Positions 19,183-28,963 are shown, counted from the first letter of the stretch. The stretch is DNA of 64,000 nucleotides from Rhodonellum psychrophilum GCM71 = DSM 17998 (GCF_000381545.1 NZ_KB906687.1:1-64000), one strand, 5' to 3'. Made by a program: numbers and translations. Notes: generated from the letters alone by a model not told the origin.

Positions 19183-20438
19183 TACAGGATTGATTTTACA
19201 AATTCAATTATTGGGAGATTATCATCAAAAATCAGAGCTAATATTGGATTGCCGAAAACGGTTGATAGGCCAATAAAATCAAAGCCAACCCTGAACTTAA
19301 AAATGATGACAAAAAGCAAGGCCGGTGAAATGACTTTCAAGGCATAATTCATCCATTTATCTTCTGTATAAGTAGCGGCATAAAATATAAATGTCACCAT
19401 GGCTATCGAATCTCCAATGATAAGAAATCTGGACCCTGAAGGAATAAGTGCCGATAGATTGGCAAATGCACTAAAAAAAAGAGACAGTCCCAGAAATGTA
19501 AGGATTTTTGGAGAAATTTGATCTCTGAAGTAGATGTACCTCACATACATGAAAATCAATATTGCAGCGATAAAATATCTCAAAAGGTTATTTGCCAATA
19601 TCACATGCCAGCTGAGTGGGATTGGACTTTCACCCTCTTCCATAAACCGCTCTACCACTGCCTCTTGTGTATAAACCATTATTTTTTCCTGAAACAACCC
19701 AGGCAATACAGACATATATTGTTTCACCAAATCCAGATTCAATTGCGAGACGAAAAAGGAGATGATAAAAAAAGCAAATAGAGCGGTCATTCGGCGTGGA
19801 ATGAACAGATAAATAAAAAACAGCGTGATTGGAAATAGAAAAGAGAAATGAATAAAGATGGACAGTGCACACCAAATAGCCCCTTTTATTCTTTCCCCTT
19901 TCAGATAAAATGTCAGAAATCCAAAAATGAAGACTTGGGCTGCGGTCCACATTCTCACTCCATTAATGCTCCATATCGGATTGATGAGAATATAGGTCAA
20001 TAAGAGCAGCGTTAAAATAAATCCTATTTTAACGGGGATTTCATTGACAACCATCAAGATGTTTTTGACATGAAATATCCCGAATATCAGCCCAAATACA
20101 GCAAAAAGAATGTTGGGATTGTTTGTAAAATAAGAAAGAAATAAGGTGATCAAGGGCTGATAAAGATCTACTTTCCCCTCCTCTCCTTCAAACAAGTACT
20201 CTCCCGCACTTGCGAGGGAGGTATTTTTCTCATTCAAGGAAATAAATTCCTGTGCATATCGGACAGAATCAGCATTACTTTCATAATTGATGACAAAGGT
20301 GAGTCCAAAAAACAGGCAAAACAGGGAAAGCAATGGAAAGGCCAAAGGTGTTCTGATGTACTTTATCCCTAAATAAAGTGTCATAACAGGCCAAACCAGC
20401 CATAATAAGAAGTGATATATCGGTTTTGTCTCCCGCAT
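19182..20438 (-). CDS. EpsG-family membrane protein, likely polysaccharide polymerase (Wzy 2)
   Basis: A 418-residue protein with about ten hydrophobic segments, starting with FLLWLVWPVMTLYLGIKYI and PLLSLFCLFFGLTFVI. The segment ESNADSVRYAQEFISL after the second helix resembles the DSxRY region of EpsG proteins. EpsG/Wzy proteins join repeat units on the periplasmic side of the inner membrane. This is the second polymerase candidate in the window (the other is at 46574-47734). It lies in block B with its own flippase at 27376-28854, suggesting a complete second Wzx/Wzy pair. Confidence 0.8.
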   Translation of the reverse strand: MRETKPIYHFLLWLVWPVMTLYLGIKYIRTPLAFPLLSLFCLFFGLTFVINYESNADSVRYAQEFISLNEKNTSLASAGEYLFEGEEGKVDLYQPLITLFLSYFTNNPNILFAVFGLIFGIFHVKNILMVVNEIPVKIGFILTLLLLTYILINPIWSINGVRMWTAAQVFIFGFLTFYLKGERIKGAIWCALSIFIHFSFLFPITLFFIYLFIPRRMTALFAFFIISFFVSQLNLDLVKQYMSVLPGLFQEKIMVYTQEAVVERFMEEGESPIPLSWHVILANNLLRYFIAAILIFMYVRYIYFRDQISPKILTFLGLSLFFSAFANLSALIPSGSRFLIIGDSIAMVTFIFYAATYTEDKWMNYALKVISPALLFVIIFKFRVGFDFIGLSTVFGNPILALIFDDNLPIIEFVKSIL

Positions 20439-20441
20439 GGT

Positions 20442-21569
20442 TTAATCCGTCAAACTTAGGAACTGCGAACATACATTTTCTATCCGATATTGTTCAGGAT
20501 TTGGGATAACAATCGAATTTGAGTAATTCTTTGTCAAGAACTCCAGCACCAATTCATTATTGAGATTTCCTGTTTCAATGTTTATAATCGGTTTACCCAA
20601 AATGGCGTAATCAATCAACTTACTGGGAGTTTGTGCTTTTCCAACATTGGTGAAATTGACTAGAAAATCCATGGTTGAAAATCTATCCATCAATTCAAGC
20701 CTATCTATCACCGGAAACAATTTTATCCTTTTTGATCTTTGGGCAAAGGATTCAACATATTGGGGGGAGCTGGTATACACATGGAATTCAAAATCAAACT
20801 CATTCTCCAAACTTACCAAAAACTCCAAAAACTCTCTTGGATCCCTACGGCCTGGGATGAACATCCCGCCATATCCAAAAATCAATTTATTTTCATTTCT
20901 TTTTGTTTCATTTATTCTGTATTCTTCAAATTTGAACCCCTGCGGGATCACCACAATTTTATTGTGGAATTCAGGATAGTATCCTATATAGGAGTTCTCT
21001 GTCGGCAAAGAAAGGTAATCCGCCTTTCTGCAGAAAGACTTTTCCAGCCAGGCAAAGTAAAAAGGTGGAGAGAAAGTGTCATTTTCCTGACCCATATAAG
21101 GATCCCCGCAATCTGCAACCCAAGTTTTCGCAGGATTGCCATCACCCTTTTTATTCCAAACAGAGGACACGCCCCAATGAATGGGATAAGGAACAGCAAC
21201 AGATATCAACAAATCAAATCCCTTCAATTTCTTCAAGGCTTTGGACACTTTTCCTTTCAATTGAATCAAGGGGTATTCAAACCACAAACTGGATAGCCTA
21301 ACCATCACCCGATTAAACAGCTGGGCTATGGATGAATTCGACCGAAGGACAGGGACTTTCCAAGTTACTTCTCCTATATCGATAAAATCAACGGCGTATT
21401 CCGATAAAAATTTTTCCAGCCCTACTTTAGCAGGAGCAACAACCGTAACTTCATGTCCTTGTCTGACAAATTCCTTTGCCAATTCAGTTGCTCTGAACGA
21501 TCTAGGAGATATTTCAGGATAAAAACCATAAGTTACAATCAGTATTTTCTTTTTATTCATTGCGCTCAT
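20442..21569 (-). CDS. GT4-like glycosyltransferase
   Basis: A 375-residue GT-B type protein. It begins KKILIVTYGFYPEISPRSFR, followed by TELAKEFVRQGHEVTVVAPA, the usual first half of GT4 enzymes. The second half has GYGGMFIPGRRDP and AQTPSKLIDYAILGKPIIN, corresponding to the donor-binding PSKxxDY loop. Two ATGs (21567-21569 and 21558-21560) are possible starts; the first is used. It lies between the second asparagine-synthase gene and the EpsG-like polymerase. Donor and acceptor are unknown. Confidence 0.83.
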   Translation of the reverse strand: MSAMNKKKILIVTYGFYPEISPRSFRATELAKEFVRQGHEVTVVAPAKVGLEKFLSEYAVDFIDIGEVTWKVPVLRSNSSIAQLFNRVMVRLSSLWFEYPLIQLKGKVSKALKKLKGFDLLISVAVPYPIHWGVSSVWNKKGDGNPAKTWVADCGDPYMGQENDTFSPPFYFAWLEKSFCRKADYLSLPTENSYIGYYPEFHNKIVVIPQGFKFEEYRINETKRNENKLIFGYGGMFIPGRRDPREFLEFLVSLENEFDFEFHVYTSSPQYVESFAQRSKRIKLFPVIDRLELMDRFSTMDFLVNFTNVGKAQTPSKLIDYAILGKPIINIETGNLNNELVLEFLTKNYSNSIVIPNPEQYRIENVCSQFLSLTD

Positions 21570-21630
21570 CAGGATTTAAAATTTAAATATAAAAGCGCTT
21601 CTTTATTGTTGTGATCATGCGTAAAGTTCA

Positions 21631-23643
21631 TTATGGTTTTACGTCAAACCGCTTCATCCAAAAACCAAATAATATCAGTCTCCAATACGTAAAATCAAAG
21701 GGGATGCTTCCATTTACCAAATCATCAAAATAGGCAAGTGCTTCATCCCTTCTAATGATCCCATTGGAATCAGAGATGCTTTTCTCAAGAAGATTTCTGA
21801 ATTCCTGTGGGTTTTTGCTTTTGACCCAATCCTCTTCAGGTGTAATAAAACCTTTTTTATCCCTTCTGTCCTGGATGGATTTTGGCAATATCCCTTCCAT
21901 AGATTCAGAGAGTAACATCTTGGATTTGTCTTTCCCGTCCAGGTATTCCAAAGGCAAAGACTGGCAAAACTCAACCAATCGGTGATCAAGAAACGGAACC
22001 CTAGCCTCTATGGAGTGGGCCATTGAGTTTCTGTCCTCCCATCTAAGATATCTTGGAAGTGGATTGGTGGAAAGCTGATGATTTGAATTCACCACATGAT
22101 CATGCCTAAATTGATCAAAATCGTCGAGTGGGTGTTTGGGCTCAAACTTCAAAAATTTAAAATTTAGCAAAGAAAGGATTTTTTTAAAATTTGCCCTCCT
22201 TGAAACAAGTCGATACCTTAAACCAAATAGGGGTAAATGCACCAACTGATTGAAAAAAACTGCAATGAGATCCGGTATGAGTTTAATCCCCTTTTTGTCA
22301 AACTCAATCTGGAGCTCCGTCAATTGGAAGTTATTTGCCAAATCTTTAATCCGCAATTTTTTAAACAGTCCATATCCACTCAGAAACTCATCCGCGCCCT
22401 GACCTGTCAAAACAACAAGTATGTTGTTTTTAGCAGCTGCCTGATACACTTGGTATCCCAAAAAAGCACTTTGGGATTGATAAGGTTCATCCATGTGAAA
22501 AATCAGTTTCGGTAAAGTTTTGATAAGCGTAGAAACGTCAGGATAGACATAAGTAGACTTGGCCTCTATATTTGAGGTAACCACATCCATCCATTTTTTT
22601 TCAGAGAACAATTCGTTTTCATTCACCGAAGAAAAGGTGTGCAAATCGCTGGATAGAATATTTTCCTTATTCAACTTATCGACTGTACATACGATTGAGG
22701 AGGAATCGAGTCCTCCGCTTAAAGTAAACCCAACGGGGACATCACTCCGCAAATGAAGCTTTATGGAGCTTGTAAACAAGTCTTTGAATTTATCTTTTGC
22801 TTCTTCAAAAGAGCCTTTAAATCTGGTTAAAGAGGGCTTATACCAATGCTTCTGTGTCAATTTTTGCCCCTGCTTAAATTTCATGTTGCTGAAATCTATC
22901 AAGGAGGAATGTCCCGGCTTGAGCTGGAAGACACCTTTGAACATGGTTTCTTCAGTGTGGTCAGTCAAACCGTAAAATATATAATCATGGGCCTTTTGGT
23001 GATTCAATTTGGCATCCCATCCATCACATACCGTGAACTGTTTGATTTCACTCCCAAAATAAAGGACATCCTTAGGAGAAACCCAATAGTATAAGGGCTT
23101 GATGCCATACCTGTCTCTCACCAAAAATAAAGTTTGCTTGTCTTTTTGGTAGATGGCAAAAGAAAACATCCCAACGAACTTATTGAGGCAATTCTCGCCC
23201 CATTCTATATAAGCTGACAGAATTACTTCTGTGTCTGTCCCTGATCTGAAAGCGTATCCCTTTGCCTGCAGTTCCTCTTTTATTTCAATAAAATTGTAGA
23301 CCTCTCCATTATAAGTGATCCAAAAATTCTGGGAGTCATCACACATGGGCATATGTCCATCTGTGGAGAGATCAAGAATCGACAGCCTCCTGTGTCCAAG
23401 ACCCAAACAGTAACTCTCCTTCGATTCTATCTCATCAAATTTGGCCTTAGGAGCATAGGGTAAAGCAGCGTCATAAATAGAAGAAGGTGTGTCGCTTCCT
23501 CCTAAAACTAAAGTTTGCTTTTGGTTATTCGCGAAAAAGTAACCTTCATCATCAGGACCTCTGTACCTTATAATGGTATTCATTTTAAGAAGGTCTCCTA
23601 TTTCAATGGGTGTGTTAGAAACAATACCAGAAATACCGCACAT
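21631..23643 (-). CDS. Asparagine-synthase-like glutamine amidotransferase (copy 2)
   Basis: A 670-residue AsnB-type protein with C2 in MCGISGIVSN, RYRGPDDEGYFF near 30, ITYNGEVYNF, the synthetase loop TLSGGLDSSS near 315 and SMAHSIEARVPFLDH near 555. It differs considerably from copy 1 at 13898-15793, so this is not a recent duplication. The role is expected to be ATP-dependent transfer of glutamine amide nitrogen to a carboxylate, perhaps a hexuronic acid. It follows a GT2 gene by 3 bp and is followed by a GT4-like gene after about 60 bp. A household asparagine synthase is less likely given the position deep inside the operon. Confidence 0.9.
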   Translation of the reverse strand: MCGISGIVSNTPIEIGDLLKMNTIIRYRGPDDEGYFFANNQKQTLVLGGSDTPSSIYDAALPYAPKAKFDEIESKESYCLGLGHRRLSILDLSTDGHMPMCDDSQNFWITYNGEVYNFIEIKEELQAKGYAFRSGTDTEVILSAYIEWGENCLNKFVGMFSFAIYQKDKQTLFLVRDRYGIKPLYYWVSPKDVLYFGSEIKQFTVCDGWDAKLNHQKAHDYIFYGLTDHTEETMFKGVFQLKPGHSSLIDFSNMKFKQGQKLTQKHWYKPSLTRFKGSFEEAKDKFKDLFTSSIKLHLRSDVPVGFTLSGGLDSSSIVCTVDKLNKENILSSDLHTFSSVNENELFSEKKWMDVVTSNIEAKSTYVYPDVSTLIKTLPKLIFHMDEPYQSQSAFLGYQVYQAAAKNNILVVLTGQGADEFLSGYGLFKKLRIKDLANNFQLTELQIEFDKKGIKLIPDLIAVFFNQLVHLPLFGLRYRLVSRRANFKKILSLLNFKFLKFEPKHPLDDFDQFRHDHVVNSNHQLSTNPLPRYLRWEDRNSMAHSIEARVPFLDHRLVEFCQSLPLEYLDGKDKSKMLLSESMEGILPKSIQDRRDKKGFITPEEDWVKSKNPQEFRNLLEKSISDSNGIIRRDEALAYFDDLVNGSIPFDFTYWRLILFGFWMKRFDVKP

Positions 23644-23646
23644 AAA

Positions 23647-24675
23647 TTATTTGATTTTTCTTTTAAGTAATTCAAAGATTGTAATTACTGAATACGCCAG
23701 CACAAAAATGTAGGGTGATTTAAAAAATGTCCACCCATAAATATTATAAGGAAACCGTAAATCTCGAACAGCTAAACTCTCTGTTCTTTCTCCAAGTACA
23801 GTAATTTGTTTTTTTAATCCTTTAAAGTCTTTGGCATTTATTGCTGCAATCAGCGGGAGTATGCAGAAATGAACATATATCTGCCTCAAAAAGCGAACTC
23901 TGTCACTTGACTCGATTTGATCCTTATACTTTATCAAAAAACTATAAATATCATCCAGACCATTTAAAAATCCATCACTGGCTATTTTGGATAGAAAGAA
24001 ATCCGAATTTGTTGCTGAACCTATCCTGATAGTTCGCATATAAAAGGGATTATCAATCAACATATAGTTTTTGGCAAGTGCAAAATATTTCGCTACAAAA
24101 ATAGCATCCTCCAGGAAGGGCACATCATTGGGGTAATAAATTTTATATTTCTGTATCAACGCATTTCGATAGAGAATGGCCCAGGACCTATCGGGATCTG
24201 CATTTGTCGTGTTTTCTCCTTTTGTTTCATGGTGGGCATCCAGACTTTGATGAACTAAGCCTTCATGTCCACTGTAATCCGTCTCCCAAACAAGTTCTCC
24301 TAAGTCATTGATTTTTTTAACTTTTAATAAATACAGGTCGGCCGTGTGCTTGTCAACTATTTCTAAAATATCTGAAAGTGAGTTTTCAACGATATAGTCA
24401 TCGGGATCTATGGGTAGGATAAATTCCCCTCTGGCAATTTTAATCGCGTTATTTCTCGCCCTAGAAACTCCCTGGTTCTCTTGGTTTAGCAGAATGATAT
24501 TTTGAAACTCCTTTTGTAATTCCACAATAATTTCCGAAACATTATCCGGTGAACCATCATTCACACAAATTATTTCAAATTGATCTGTGGGGATATTTTG
24601 AGCTTCAATGGAACGAATGCAGCGTTCAATGTAATCTGCTACCTTATAGGCGGGGATAATAATACTTAGTTTCAA
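23647..24675 (-). CDS. GT2-family glycosyltransferase
   Basis: A 342-residue GT-A enzyme. MKLSIIIPAYKVADYIERCI, then CVNDGSPDN, then FILPIDPDDYIV give the nucleotide-binding DG and the DxD-type metal site. A hydrophobic stretch near the C-terminus (YIFVLAYSVITIFELL) may associate with the membrane. The start is TTG at 24673-24675: no in-frame ATG exists between the upstream stop at 24703-24705 and this codon, and the first beta strand needs it. It probably adds a sugar to the repeat unit. It lies 31 bp after another GT2 gene. Confidence 0.88.
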   Translation of the reverse strand: MKLSIIIPAYKVADYIERCIRSIEAQNIPTDQFEIICVNDGSPDNVSEIIVELQKEFQNIILLNQENQGVSRARNNAIKIARGEFILPIDPDDYIVENSLSDILEIVDKHTADLYLLKVKKINDLGELVWETDYSGHEGLVHQSLDAHHETKGENTTNADPDRSWAILYRNALIQKYKIYYPNDVPFLEDAIFVAKYFALAKNYMLIDNPFYMRTIRIGSATNSDFFLSKIASDGFLNGLDDIYSFLIKYKDQIESSDRVRFLRQIYVHFCILPLIAAINAKDFKGLKKQITVLGERTESLAVRDLRFPYNIYGWTFFKSPYIFVLAYSVITIFELLKRKIK

Positions 24676-24706
24676 AATCTTGAATTTGCTAAAATAGGGG
24701 CTTTAT

Positions 24707-25657
24707 CTAATGAAGCCTACGGGAAATGGACTCTATATAATGAAATGGATTCAGGTAAACTGTAGAGATTCTATAAAAAAATTGATTTCTTTTTGTGTTT
24801 TCATTTAAGCCTAACCTTACAAAAAGTCTGGAAATAAATATCACAGACCTTTCTTTCCAGACTTTTATTATAGGTAAATGCGGATGGGCAACTTTTTTCC
24901 TCACTTCATACCCTTTCAAAAGAGAGGGTTGAATCAGGACACTGTCCCCCACATTATTTATTGCCATGCTGTGGATCCGGTAGCCGATTGTCGGTTTATG
25001 GAAATAATACAGCTTGATACCCAATTGCGTCATTTTCAACCACATAGGGGTGTCTTCAACCAAACGATTATCTTCATCATAATAACCTACTTTTTCCATT
25101 ACCTCCCTGTGAAAAAAGAATGAAGGAGTATTGTTTATTCTGTCGCTTTCCAGCAAAATTTCCCACTGATCTCTGGCTGAAAACTCTGGTTTCATCAAGT
25201 TATTTGGGAATATATCCGGCATCAAAGTGGTGAAATTTGGTTCTTTGAATACATCCTGATACAATTTCACTTGACTGAAAATTACTTTTGCATCAGGATT
25301 TTCATGGATAAAATCAAAATTATCCTTCAGGCAATCGGGCAATAAAATGTCGTCAGCGGCAATGATTTTGATCCAATCAAACGTTGAGGCCTTTATACTT
25401 CGATTCATATTGGCTGAAACGCCATGGTTTTTTTCTACCCGTAGAATCTGCACATTCACAAAACGATCTTTTACCCTGTCCTGTGAAAGCCATTCTGTGG
25501 CTATCTCCACAGTTTTATCTGTAGAATAGTCATCAGAAAATATCAGTTCGATTTCATCATAATTCAGATTATAAATACTTTCGAAGGTTTCGACGATAAA
25601 GGACTCTGCATTATAGGAGAGAACGGGACAGGTTACGGGTGGATATTTAAGCTTCAT
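24707..25657 (-). CDS. GT2-family glycosyltransferase (paralogue of 26401-27372)
   Basis: A 316-residue GT-A enzyme with LIFSDDYSTDKT near 38 and IIAADDILLPDCL near 95 as the nucleotide and metal sites. It is strongly similar along its whole length to the GT2 gene two positions upstream: both share DRINxTPSxFF, the VEDxPMWLKxT segment, the YRI loop and the VYLNPFxY C-terminus. The P-loop gene lies between the two paralogues. The ATG overlaps that gene's stop as ATGA (25654-25657), indicating coupling. The two enzymes probably use related donors or acceptors. Confidence 0.88.
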   Translation of the reverse strand: MKLKYPPVTCPVLSYNAESFIVETFESIYNLNYDEIELIFSDDYSTDKTVEIATEWLSQDRVKDRFVNVQILRVEKNHGVSANMNRSIKASTFDWIKIIAADDILLPDCLKDNFDFIHENPDAKVIFSQVKLYQDVFKEPNFTTLMPDIFPNNLMKPEFSARDQWEILLESDRINNTPSFFFHREVMEKVGYYDEDNRLVEDTPMWLKMTQLGIKLYYFHKPTIGYRIHSMAINNVGDSVLIQPSLLKGYEVRKKVAHPHLPIIKVWKERSVIFISRLFVRLGLNENTKRNQFFYRISTVYLNPFHYIESISRRLH

Positions 25658-26376
25658 TTTGTTCCCTTAATAAATAAATGGATTGAATTGGTATACTGTT
25701 CTAAGGGAGTTTTGGTATCCACTTCGATACATTTTCCGCCATTTTCATTGATTAGGGATTTTAACCTCCTGAATTTGACATTTAATTCCTCATTCAATTC
25801 GTTGATTTCCTGATCTGATTTTCCCAGATGGCCATCCCATGTATAATTGAACTTTACAGATCTTTTTTTAATATTTTGACAAATGGTTTCATTATCAGCA
25901 TAGACATATATAAATATCCTATTGGAAATAAACTTCTTGAATTCATTGGGCTTGTTTATCCCTAGGTCAATCCAGAAATCATAGAAATGATGAAATAGAC
26001 CTTCGTCATTTACGGTGTTTTTTCCGTATGACAATGTCATTCTGTCTTCCTGTATTTTTTGATTAAAAAAATCCATTTTTTTAATCTTGAATCTTATATC
26101 ATTTTCCCCTTTTAACTCATTATTGAAATAATAAGTATTGATAAGGCTGTAGTCCAAATCAACCAAAGGTGGATCCGACAACATCATTTTAAAATTCAAT
26201 CTATCCACATCGAACAGTTTCAGTTTTAAAAGAATAATTCTTTTAAAACTTGATTTCCCACTGGCAGGAACCCCAAAAAGTTCAATTATAAAAGGTTTCG
26301 AAATGCTGTTTCTATAGACAAGCTTCCTATGCACCCTAGACAAGAACCTTAAAACAATTTTTAAAAAGTATAGCAA
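25654..26376 (-). CDS. P-loop kinase-like protein of unknown substrate
   Basis: A 240-residue protein with a Walker A motif FGVPASGKSSF (G35 to S43) after a basic N-terminal stretch. VNDEGLFHHFYDF near 123 could supply the acidic Walker B and substrate-binding residues. IFIYVYADNETICQNIKKRS near 150 resembles the strand and arginine-rich lid of small-molecule kinases. I do not recognise a named family. Between two GT2 paralogues it could phosphorylate a sugar or lipid, or transfer a phosphoryl modification. The start is TTG at 26374-26376; no in-frame ATG lies between the upstream stop and Walker A. Confidence 0.7.
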   Translation of the reverse strand: MLYFLKIVLRFLSRVHRKLVYRNSISKPFIIELFGVPASGKSSFKRIILLKLKLFDVDRLNFKMMLSDPPLVDLDYSLINTYYFNNELKGENDIRFKIKKMDFFNQKIQEDRMTLSYGKNTVNDEGLFHHFYDFWIDLGINKPNEFKKFISNRIFIYVYADNETICQNIKKRSVKFNYTWDGHLGKSDQEINELNEELNVKFRRLKSLINENGGKCIEVDTKTPLEQYTNSIHLFIKGTK

Positions 26377-26400
26377 AATATTTTGATTAAATGTTATAAT

Positions 26401-27372
26401 TTAGTTGTGGGTTTTTTTTATCAAAGAATGAAAGATTCTTCTGTAAACAGCATCCATATAAAAGAAAGGATTCAAGTAAACAGTCATCGCTCTGTACAAA
26501 AATGGATAGAAAGAAACACTTTTATTCATGCCATTTTCCACAAAGAATTTTGAAATCCTGTAATTCCAAGCTTCATTATAGATCCGGATTTTAATCAGAT
26601 CCGGATGCGCGAATTTTTTTCTAGTATCATAGCCAGCGATTAAAGAAGGTTTGAAAATTTCAGGAATCGAAGTGTCATCATTCAGGTCCTTATAAATCCT
26701 ATACCCAACAGTTGGTTCATTAAAATATGATAATTTCACCCCTGATTTGGTTAATTTAAGCCACATTGGATAATCCTCGACCAATGTATTTTTTTCGTCA
26801 TAATTGCCCACATCGATAATGGTCTGCTTTTTGAAAAAATAAGAGGGGGTATAATGAATTCTATCACTTTCCAGAAGTATCCTCCATTGGTCCCCTGCCG
26901 TAAAAGAAGGATTCATCAGATTGAAGGGATATTCAGATGGAGTGGTTTTAATATAATGGGTCTCATCAAATGTCTGCTCAAACATTTTTATCGCACTAAA
27001 AACCACTTCCGCATCCGGGTTTTGTCTTACAAAATCCATATTGGATTCAATACAGTTAGGTAGAAGTATATCATCACCCGCAATGAATTTTATCCAATCT
27101 GCGGAAGACTCCCTGATACAGCGATTGCAATTGGCGGAAATCCCTGTGTTTTCTTTAACTTTTAAAAATTTCACCCTGGAAAACCTTCGTTTCACGGTCT
27201 CATTGCTCAACCAGTCTTCGACCACCTCAATAGTGCCGTCTTCGGAAAAGTCGTCAGAAATAACCAACTCAATGTTTTCGTAATTTTGATTTACAATGCT
27301 ATTGAGGGTCTCAATGACAAAATCCACGGAATTATAGGTTGTAACGGCTACAGTAACCAATTGATTATCCAT
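26401..27372 (-). CDS. GT2-family glycosyltransferase
   Basis: A 323-residue GT-A enzyme starting at ATG 27370-27372 with QLVTVAVTTYNSVDFVIETL. LVISDDFSEDGT near 37 and KFIAGDDILLPNCI near 93 form the nucleotide and metal sites. It is a full-length paralogue of the gene at 24707-25657, with conserved segments in the same order. It lies 3 bp after the flippase gene. The specificity is unknown; the duplication suggests two consecutive or alternative residues in the same glycan. Confidence 0.88.
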   Translation of the reverse strand: MDNQLVTVAVTTYNSVDFVIETLNSIVNQNYENIELVISDDFSEDGTIEVVEDWLSNETVKRRFSRVKFLKVKENTGISANCNRCIRESSADWIKFIAGDDILLPNCIESNMDFVRQNPDAEVVFSAIKMFEQTFDETHYIKTTPSEYPFNLMNPSFTAGDQWRILLESDRIHYTPSYFFKKQTIIDVGNYDEKNTLVEDYPMWLKLTKSGVKLSYFNEPTVGYRIYKDLNDDTSIPEIFKPSLIAGYDTRKKFAHPDLIKIRIYNEAWNYRISKFFVENGMNKSVSFYPFLYRAMTVYLNPFFYMDAVYRRIFHSLIKKTHN

Positions 27373-27375
27373 AAA

Positions 27376-28854
27376 TTATTTTTTAAAAAACTTGGATAAA
27401 ATATCAAAAATTTGGATTCTTTTATCCAATTGATAAAGTTGAAAAGTAATTACAACCAAAGATAAAAAAATTAAGCTGAAAATCTGAATACTTTCACTCA
27501 AATAAAAATGTACTAAAATCATTAATACCAAGGACACTATCCCAGTCAAAAGAAGGAAATAGGTAGATGTGTCAAGCCTAAAATTATATTTTTTCAACAT
27601 GATGAAATACATCAAGATACTAAAGCAAACATATCCTACGATCATGGCAATGCCCAAACCGTCTATCCCATACACCTTATAAAGAAAAATATTCAGCACC
27701 AATAGAAAAGAATTGGCAAACAATTCGGTGAGAAAGAAGAGCTTATTGTCCCCCTTTGACAGCATCACAAAGCCTGTCACCCAAACGTACCCTTTTAATA
27801 AAACCCCAATAGAGGATAAAATGATGAAGTTTTGGGTTTCAAGAAATTCGGCACTCAGGAGTATTCTTATAAGTATCGGAGCTGAGGCAACCAAAATCAC
27901 CAAAACTATATTTAATATCATCAAAACCAACTCTGATTGTTGATTGACAATGGGTTTCCAGTTTTTCTCATCATTTATGGCCCCAGATAAACGAGGGAAA
28001 TAATCTGTACCTATTGCTGTAAAAACCATTCCAACATAGCCTCCCATGATAGACATTCCTGCAGAATATAGGCCCAAATCACTCAAGGAGCCCTGATTCG
28101 TGATGAATGCATTGAGCGCAAAGGTGCTTCCAACGCCCATCAAAGAGCCAAGGGACATATTTACTCCCATCACAACCATTGGTTTGCCCAGTTGAAATGT
28201 TTCCCTTAGGGTAACGTTTATTACCTCGATATTTACCTTTTTTCTGAAGTAAAGGCTTATGAGATAGGTAGCCAAAGAAGCCACCACAATAGAGGGCATT
28301 ACCCCATCAACTCCCCAAACATACAAGATGGGAAGCGTAACCAACAAGCCGGAAACCGCTCCGTAGATATTGGCTTGTGCCAAATATTTGACTTTGCGGG
28401 TCGCTCTAAGAATGGTATAAATCCCCCCAGTGAGTGCGCCAAAAATAAACACAATAGACAGCCACATGAAGGCACTTGTGTATTCTCTGGTTCCAAAAGC
28501 AAAACTACTCAATAGAGGCGCAAATAAAATGGAAGCAATCACTCCAAGAAACGCCGTAAACCAAATCCATCTTCTAAAGACTGTGTAAGTAGTGGCCAAT
28601 TCTTTAGGGTCATTTTCCCCAAAAGCAACGGACATGTCTCTTACAGCACTGGATTCCAATCCCAAAGAAGTAAGTTGCTTGATGAGATTAATGCCTGAAA
28701 GGAATAGCCCATTAAGTCCCATCCCCTCTGAACCAATCAAGAGCGCAACAGCCTTACCCCTGATCAGGGAAACCGCGATATTAAAAACCTGAACTCCTCC
28801 GAATAGAGAAGTTGCTTTCATTATGGATCTGTAGGAAGATTGAGTTTCTGACAT
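27376..28854 (-). CDS. O-antigen translocase/flippase of the WzxE type (Wzx 2)
   Basis: A 492-residue polytopic membrane protein of the MATE/PST superfamily with about 12 to 14 hydrophobic helices. The first is preceded by SYRSIMKATSLFGGVQVFNI, typical of WzxE-like O-antigen translocases. It should flip undecaprenyl-linked repeat units across the inner membrane. I start it at the ATG at 28852-28854 (MSETQSS). The longer frame begins at a TTG eight codons earlier inside an inverted repeat. It is the second flippase in the window; the other (50191-51633) lies in block A. WzxE proteins of enterobacteria move the common-antigen unit, which is notable given WecE/WecF here. Confidence 0.88.
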   Translation of the reverse strand: MSETQSSYRSIMKATSLFGGVQVFNIAVSLIRGKAVALLIGSEGMGLNGLFLSGINLIKQLTSLGLESSAVRDMSVAFGENDPKELATTYTVFRRWIWFTAFLGVIASILFAPLLSSFAFGTREYTSAFMWLSIVFIFGALTGGIYTILRATRKVKYLAQANIYGAVSGLLVTLPILYVWGVDGVMPSIVVASLATYLISLYFRKKVNIEVINVTLRETFQLGKPMVVMGVNMSLGSLMGVGSTFALNAFITNQGSLSDLGLYSAGMSIMGGYVGMVFTAIGTDYFPRLSGAINDEKNWKPIVNQQSELVLMILNIVLVILVASAPILIRILLSAEFLETQNFIILSSIGVLLKGYVWVTGFVMLSKGDNKLFFLTELFANSFLLVLNIFLYKVYGIDGLGIAMIVGYVCFSILMYFIMLKKYNFRLDTSTYFLLLTGIVSLVLMILVHFYLSESIQIFSLIFLSLVVITFQLYQLDKRIQIFDILSKFFKK

Positions 28855-28963
28855 CAAAGGATAAACCAATATAACCAATTGGTTTATAAGGCTAGTTGGG
28901 TTTTGTTAAGGTAAATATTCGAAAATAGAAGGACTTTTTTATTTAATCAAAGCGTACGCGCGT

